A stretch of DNA of 64,000 nt from assembly GCF_000455825.1 (NCBI RefSeq), contig NZ_ATAO01000002.1, positions 1 through 64,000 of the forward strand. Direction: 5' to 3'. This document shows positions 60,615-64,000 of the stretch, in pieces. Every line of letters starts with the position of its first letter. The stretch's first letter is position 1. Source of the DNA: Microbacterium maritypicum MF109 (GTDB lineage: Bacteria; Actinomycetota; Actinomycetes; Actinomycetales; Microbacteriaceae). The notes below the pieces were generated by a model, which was not told where the DNA came from, searched no databases, and saw nothing but the letters and a program-made list of their open reading frames with translations. The translations under genes and the position numbers were made by a program.

Positions 60615-62018
60615 TCAGTGCAGCGCGTTGGTCTCGATGAAGGCGCGGAGCGCGTGCTCGTCGTCACCCATCTCGGTCACGTGCTGAGGCGCGTCGAGCA
60701 TCTCCTGCAGCTCCGGCGCGTAGCCGAGCTCCACACCGATGGCCTCATGGATCGTCTCGGCGAACTTCTCCGGCTTGGCCGTCTCGAGCACGAGCATCGG
60801 CACACCGGGCTCGACGTACTCGCGTGCGACCTTGACGCCGTCCGCCGTGTGCGGGTCGATGACCTCACCGGTCGTCTCGTACACCGCGCGGATGGTCGCC
60901 AGTCGATCCTCGTGCGTCGAGGTACCGCTGACGATGCCGAACTCCTCCAGGAAGCGCTCCTGCTCGGCGGAGAAGTCGAAGTGGCCCTGCGCCTCGAGGT
61001 CGTCCCAGGCGCCGACGACGCGGGCCGGGTCGCGACCGACCAGCTCGAAGATGAACCGCTCGAGGTTCGACGCCTTGGAGATGTCCATCGAAGGGCTCGA
61101 GGTCGCGAGGGTCTGGGCCGCACTGCGCGGCCGGTAGACGCCGGTGCGGAAGAACTCGTCCAGCACGTTGTTCTCGTTCGCCGCCAGCACGAGGCGCCGG
61201 ATCGGCAGTCCCATCTGCTTCGCGAAGAACCCAGAGAGGATGTTGCCGAAGTTCCCGGAGGGCACCGTGAACGACAGCTCGGTCCAGCCACCGGCGTCCG
61301 TCGCCCGCAGCCACGCCCAGAAGTAGTAGACGGTCTGCGCCGTGATGCGCGCCAGATTGATGGAGTTCACGGCCCCCAAGTGCTGCGAGCGCTTGAAGTC
61401 GAGGTCTCCTGCGAGCTTCTTCACGAGGTTCTGGCAGTCGTCGAAGACACCATCGACCGCGATGTTGTGCACATTCGCATCGTCGAGCGAGAACATCTGC
61501 GCCCGCTGGAACGCGCTCATGCGTCCCTGCGGCGACAGCATGAACACCGCGACGCGCTCCTTGCCGCGCAGCGCGTGCTCTGCCGCGGATCCGGTGTCTC
61601 CCGAAGTGGCGCCGAGGATGTTGAGCACGGAGTCGTTGCGCTCCAGCGTGTACTCGAGCACCTGGCCGAGGAACTGCATGGCCATGTCCTTGAACGCGAG
61701 CGTCGGGCCTTCGGAGAGCCCGACCAGGGTGAGCTCGTCATCGATCACCCGCAGCGGCACCACGCCGTCGGGGAAGTCGGCGTAGGCCGCATCCGTCATG
61801 CGCGCCAGGTCTGCGCGGGGGATGTCGGTCGCGAACAGACCGAGCACCTCGGTCGCCAGCTGCGGGTACGTCAGCGCGCGCCAGCGCTCGAGCGTCTCGC
61901 CGTCGACGGTCGGCATGACCTCGGGCACCGCCAGTCCGCCGTCGGGCGCGAGGCCCTCCAACAGCGTCTCGCTGAACGACTGCGGCTGCATGCCGCCGCG
62001 GGTGGAGATGAACTGCAC
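60615..62018 (-). CDS. thrC: threonine synthase
   Basis: PLP-dependent enzyme converting phosphohomoserine to threonine, 467 residues, the longer (E. coli/yeast-like) class. The PLP lysine is in PTLAFKDMAMQFLGQ (Lys110); NILGATSGDTGSAAEHALRG is the phosphate-binding loop and VPSGNFGNILSGFFAKQMGLP the substrate loop. GTG 62018 follows CGAGGAG. Monocistronic with terminator downstream; no hom or thrB gene in the window. Confidence 0.96.
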   Translation of the reverse strand: MQFISTRGGMQPQSFSETLLEGLAPDGGLAVPEVMPTVDGETLERWRALTYPQLATEVLGLFATDIPRADLARMTDAAYADFPDGVVPLRVIDDELTLVGLSEGPTLAFKDMAMQFLGQVLEYTLERNDSVLNILGATSGDTGSAAEHALRGKERVAVFMLSPQGRMSAFQRAQMFSLDDANVHNIAVDGVFDDCQNLVKKLAGDLDFKRSQHLGAVNSINLARITAQTVYYFWAWLRATDAGGWTELSFTVPSGNFGNILSGFFAKQMGLPIRRLVLAANENNVLDEFFRTGVYRPRSAAQTLATSSPSMDISKASNLERFIFELVGRDPARVVGAWDDLEAQGHFDFSAEQERFLEEFGIVSGTSTHEDRLATIRAVYETTGEVIDPHTADGVKVAREYVEPGVPMLVLETAKPEKFAETIHEAIGVELGYAPELQEMLDAPQHVTEMGDDEHALRAFIETNALH

Positions 62019-62103
62019 GTTGGCTCCTCGGCTCGGGACTCGGCCCGTCCATTCTCGCAGGGTGTTCCCGTCCGCGATGACGCGATGACACGAGAGGCGG
62101 CTT

Positions 62104-62148
62104 CCGCTCAGAAGAGAGCCGCTCAGAACAGAGCCGCTCAGAACAGAG
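62104..62148. repeat. three-copy 15-bp tandem repeat at the 3' end of ogt
   Basis: CCGCTCAGAAGAGAG, CCGCTCAGAACAGAG and CCGCTCAGAACAGAG are contiguous (62104-62148); only the first differs, by one base. The ogt stop codon falls in the third copy, so the array duplicates the gene's own last codons. Confidence 0.85.
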
Positions 62149-62644
62149 AGGTCGGCAACGCACCCTCGTGTTCCAGCAGCCAGCGCTTGGTCTCGAGCCC
62201 GTGTCCCTCATCGCCGCCCGAGTACCCGCCGAGCCCATCGCCCGCGACGACCCGGTGGCAGGGCACGATCAGCGGGACGGGGTTCGCCCCCATGATCGAC
62301 CCGATCCCCCGGGCCGGCACATCTGTGCCGCTGCGCGCGGCGAGTCCACCGTAGGTGATCGTCTCACCGTGGCCGACCGTCTCGTGCAGCACCGTGAGGA
62401 CCGCCCGCGTCGCGACCGTCTGATCCCCGAGATCGACGGGGACGTCGAAGCGATGCAGGGTGCCCGCGAAGTACGCGGCGAGCTGGGCGAGCGCCTCGGC
62501 GAGCAGCGGATCGGAGGTGGGGTCCGACGGCGCCAGGCTCCCTTCGGGCGGAGTCGATCGCCACGCGACGCGGGTGATCGCCGCACCGTCGCTGACGACG
62601 CCGATGACGCCGACCGAGGTCGCGAGCGTTGCGAAGGCGGGCAT
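62138..62644 (-). CDS. ogt: methylated-DNA-protein cysteine methyltransferase
   Basis: Suicide alkyltransferase of 168 residues removing O6-alkyl groups from guanine. Active-site PCHRV (Cys129, in LIVPCHRVVAGDGLGGYSGG); the DNA-binding wing RGIGSIMGANPVPL is standard, and no Ada regulatory domain exists. ATG 62644 chosen because TACCCT ends six bases before it (leaderless); an upstream ATG at 62725 would add 27 low-complexity residues. The stop lies within a tandem repeat. Confidence 0.94.
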   Translation of the reverse strand: MPAFATLATSVGVIGVVSDGAAITRVAWRSTPPEGSLAPSDPTSDPLLAEALAQLAAYFAGTLHRFDVPVDLGDQTVATRAVLTVLHETVGHGETITYGGLAARSGTDVPARGIGSIMGANPVPLIVPCHRVVAGDGLGGYSGGDEGHGLETKRWLLEHEGALPTSLF

Positions 62645-62795
62645 GCGTCGAGGGTACCTCTCGACAGCGACAGCGACAGCGATCGTCCGCGGCACTCTGC
62701 GGACGGGTATGGCGCCAGGACGCATCGGGGGGCGAACCTGGACCTACCGAAACCGCAGAACACGGGAACGCCACCTCGATGACAAGGAGCACCAC

Positions 62796-63608
62796 ATGAG
62801 CACCACCACGGCTGCGCTCGACCTGCCCGACGTCCGTCTCCACTACGAACTCCGCGGTGAAGGACCGCTCCTCGTCCTGATCGGCGCCCCCATGGACGCC
62901 GATGCCTTCGCCCCGTTCGCCGTCGAACTCGCGACCGATCACACGGTGCTCACATCCGACCCGCGCGGCGCCAAGCGGAGCATCCTCCACGACCGTTCCC
63001 GGGGTTCGAGCCCCCAGCAGCGCGCCGACGATCTCGCGGCACTCATCGCCCACGTCGATCGCGGGCCGGCGGTCGTCTTCGGATCGAGCGGCGGCGCGGT
63101 GACCAGCCTGGCGCTCGTGCAATCGCATGGAGACCTCGCGTCCACGGTCATCGCCCACGAACCCCCGCTGCTCGAGCTGCTCCCCGACCGCGTCGAGCAG
63201 CGTCGTCTCACCGACGAGCTCACCGCGGCAGCCCTCTCGGGCGACCGCGTCGGCGCCTGGCGGCTGTTCTTCGCGCAGGCGAACATCCCGATGCCGGAGG
63301 AGATGCTCGTCCAGTGGTTCGGCGGCGAGGTCGATCCGCAGCATCAGGAGGACGAGCAGTTCTGGTTCCAGCACGAGCTGCCGGCCAGCGTGCGCTGGGA
63401 GCCCGACGTCGAGACTCTGCGGGCACGGGCGGACGACCTCGTCCTGGGTATCGGCGAGGAGTCGGTCGACCAGCTCTGCGAGCGCACGACGACGGCACTC
63501 GGTGCACAGCTCGGCATCGAGCCGACCCGTTTCCCCGGCGACCACACGGGATTCGTCGATCACCCTGCGGAATTCGCGGCCCGCCTGCGCGAGGTCCTCG
63601 CGCACTGA
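62796..63608 (+). CDS. alpha/beta hydrolase
   Basis: Hydrolase of 270 residues. Oxyanion and nucleophile region VVFGSSGGAVTSLALVQSH (Ser in G-S-S-G-G), acid candidate near VLGIGEESVDQ and catalytic His in PGDHTGFVDHP. The lid (residues about 150-210) is helical and acidic. Substrate unknown; resembles actinobacterial esterase/lactonase-like proteins. ATG 62796 follows AAGGAGC. Not obviously linked to ogt, which is divergent. Confidence 0.9.
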   Translation: MSTTTAALDLPDVRLHYELRGEGPLLVLIGAPMDADAFAPFAVELATDHTVLTSDPRGAKRSILHDRSRGSSPQQRADDLAALIAHVDRGPAVVFGSSGGAVTSLALVQSHGDLASTVIAHEPPLLELLPDRVEQRRLTDELTAAALSGDRVGAWRLFFAQANIPMPEEMLVQWFGGEVDPQHQEDEQFWFQHELPASVRWEPDVETLRARADDLVLGIGEESVDQLCERTTTALGAQLGIEPTRFPGDHTGFVDHPAEFAARLREVLAH

Positions 63609-63624
63609 GGACGACGTGACGGAC

Positions 63625-63659
63625 GAGGCCGTCGAGCCCCTTCAGCGCTCGACGGCCTC
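63625..63659. terminator. bidirectional terminator
   Basis: GAGGCCGTCGAGC (63625-63637) and GCTCGACGGCCTC (63647-63659) form a perfect 13-bp stem with a 9-base loop between the convergent hydrolase and rRNA-methyltransferase-like genes. Confidence 0.82.
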
Positions 63660-63665
63660 AGCGCG

Positions 63666-64000
63666 TCATTCCCGCGAGACCTGGCGCCAGAGCGCGGCCC
63701 AGTGCTCCGGATGCAGATCACGAGGAAGACTCCGGCCGGTCACCCCGGCAGCCGCCACCACGCGTCGTGCTCGAGACATCGGGATCCGCGCCGCACCCGC
63801 GACGACGGCGGGCAGACTGCCTCCCCGCCCCGTGAACATCAACCGAACGAACTCCTCGTACGCTCGCCGATCGGAGACAGGGACGAGCGGAGAACCACGT
63901 CGGGTGATCGCGAGGAGGCCGCCGTCCACACTCGGCTGCGGTGCGAAGCCCCACGCCGGCACCCGCCCCTCGAGGGAGAACTCGAACCACGGCGCCGATT
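63666..64000 (-). CDS. Erm-like 23S rRNA adenine methyltransferase, 3' part
   Basis: Only the C-terminal 110 or so residues are in the window; the 5' end lies beyond base 64000. APWFEFSLEGRVPAWGFAPQPSVDGGLL is the conserved post-catalytic segment of Erm/KsgA enzymes (F-x-P-x-P-x-V-D). The tail differs from KsgA in being short and Arg-rich (MSRARRVVAAAG, ending WRQVSRE), which fits the Erm family that methylates 23S rRNA A2058. The S-adenosylmethionine site cannot be checked. If intact it would give macrolide-lincosamide-streptogramin resistance. Confidence 0.75.
   Translation of the reverse strand, partial: SAPWFEFSLEGRVPAWGFAPQPSVDGGLLAITRRGSPLVPVSDRRAYEEFVRLMFTGRGGSLPAVVAGAARIPMSRARRVVAAAGVTGRSLPRDLHPEHWAALWRQVSRE

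Noticed and set aside
60444..62354. 636-codon open frame opposite thrC
   Set aside because: Antisense shadow; overlaps the terminator and the operator region and lacks a ribosome site.
1..64000. tRNA, rRNA, insertion sequence, prophage or integrated plasmid
   Set aside because: No cloverleaf-like segment, transposase, integrase or phage structural gene was recognised; a tRNAscan or IS search could still reveal something I missed.

Overview
This window is a high-GC actinobacterial chromosome segment, most consistent with Microbacteriaceae and probably Microbacterium. I base that on GC-rich codon use, many GTG starts, a mycobacteria/actinobacteria-type bS22 mini-protein, a BldC-like regulator, a DtxR/IdeR-type iron box, TM0106- and DIP1984-type proteins, and many starts that look leaderless. 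No tRNA, rRNA, CRISPR array, insertion sequence or prophage was recognised. Genus and species are inference.

Layout. 0-4.5 kb: phosphatase, membrane protein, aspS, TauE/SafE exporter and a GNAT enzyme. 4.6-8.6 kb: a four-gene ABC importer with translational-overlap junctions, behind a large inverted repeat that covers its ribosome binding site. 8.7-10 kb: a single-chain HTH/GHKL-ATPase/STAS-like protein behind a palindromic leaderless promoter, then a one-repeat DUF1508 protein. 10-12.5 kb: amino-acid ABC importer. 12.6-14.1 kb: Dabb/glutaredoxin/rhodanese operon, bS22 and a BldC-like regulator. 14.2-17 kb: TetR repressor divergent from a DrrAB-like exporter. 17-23 kb: DUF2071, ArsR-type regulator, TrkH/TrkA potassium uptake and a second ABC exporter. 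23-32 kb: proC, cation efflux, tadA, upp, a large RecB-like nuclease/helicase, nadE and a nucleosidase. 32-36 kb: sbcCD. 37-39.7 kb: a Cys-rich leaderless leader peptide before an orphan winged-helix regulator, then an AlkA-like glycosylase. 39.7-44.4 kb: an iron-regulated siderophore importer with a divergent siderophore reductase. 44.9-46.3 kb: rtcB behind a small ORF and an intrinsic terminator. 46.5-52.7 kb: accessory enzymes, an MFS pump, a peptidase and two paralogous membrane-anchored coiled-coil proteins. 52.7-60.5 kb: a predicted catabolic cluster (PucR regulator, three DUF917 proteins, HyuA-like hydantoinase, NCS1 permease) with two operator-like sites exactly 30 bp apart. 60.6-64 kb: thrC, ogt, an alpha/beta hydrolase and the 3' part of an Erm-like rRNA methyltransferase cut by the window edge.

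The most distinctive material is regulatory: about 18 genes have an actinobacterial -10 hexamer (TANNNT or close) ending six bases, or once seven, before the start codon; there are two candidate leader-peptide attenuators (37.5 kb and 44.9 kb); and there are symmetric operator sites at 4.6, 8.65, 15.14, 17.86, 43.65 and 60.45 kb. The strongest candidates for under-described systems are the DUF917/HyuA cluster, the HTH-ATPase-STAS switch protein and the rtcB leader.
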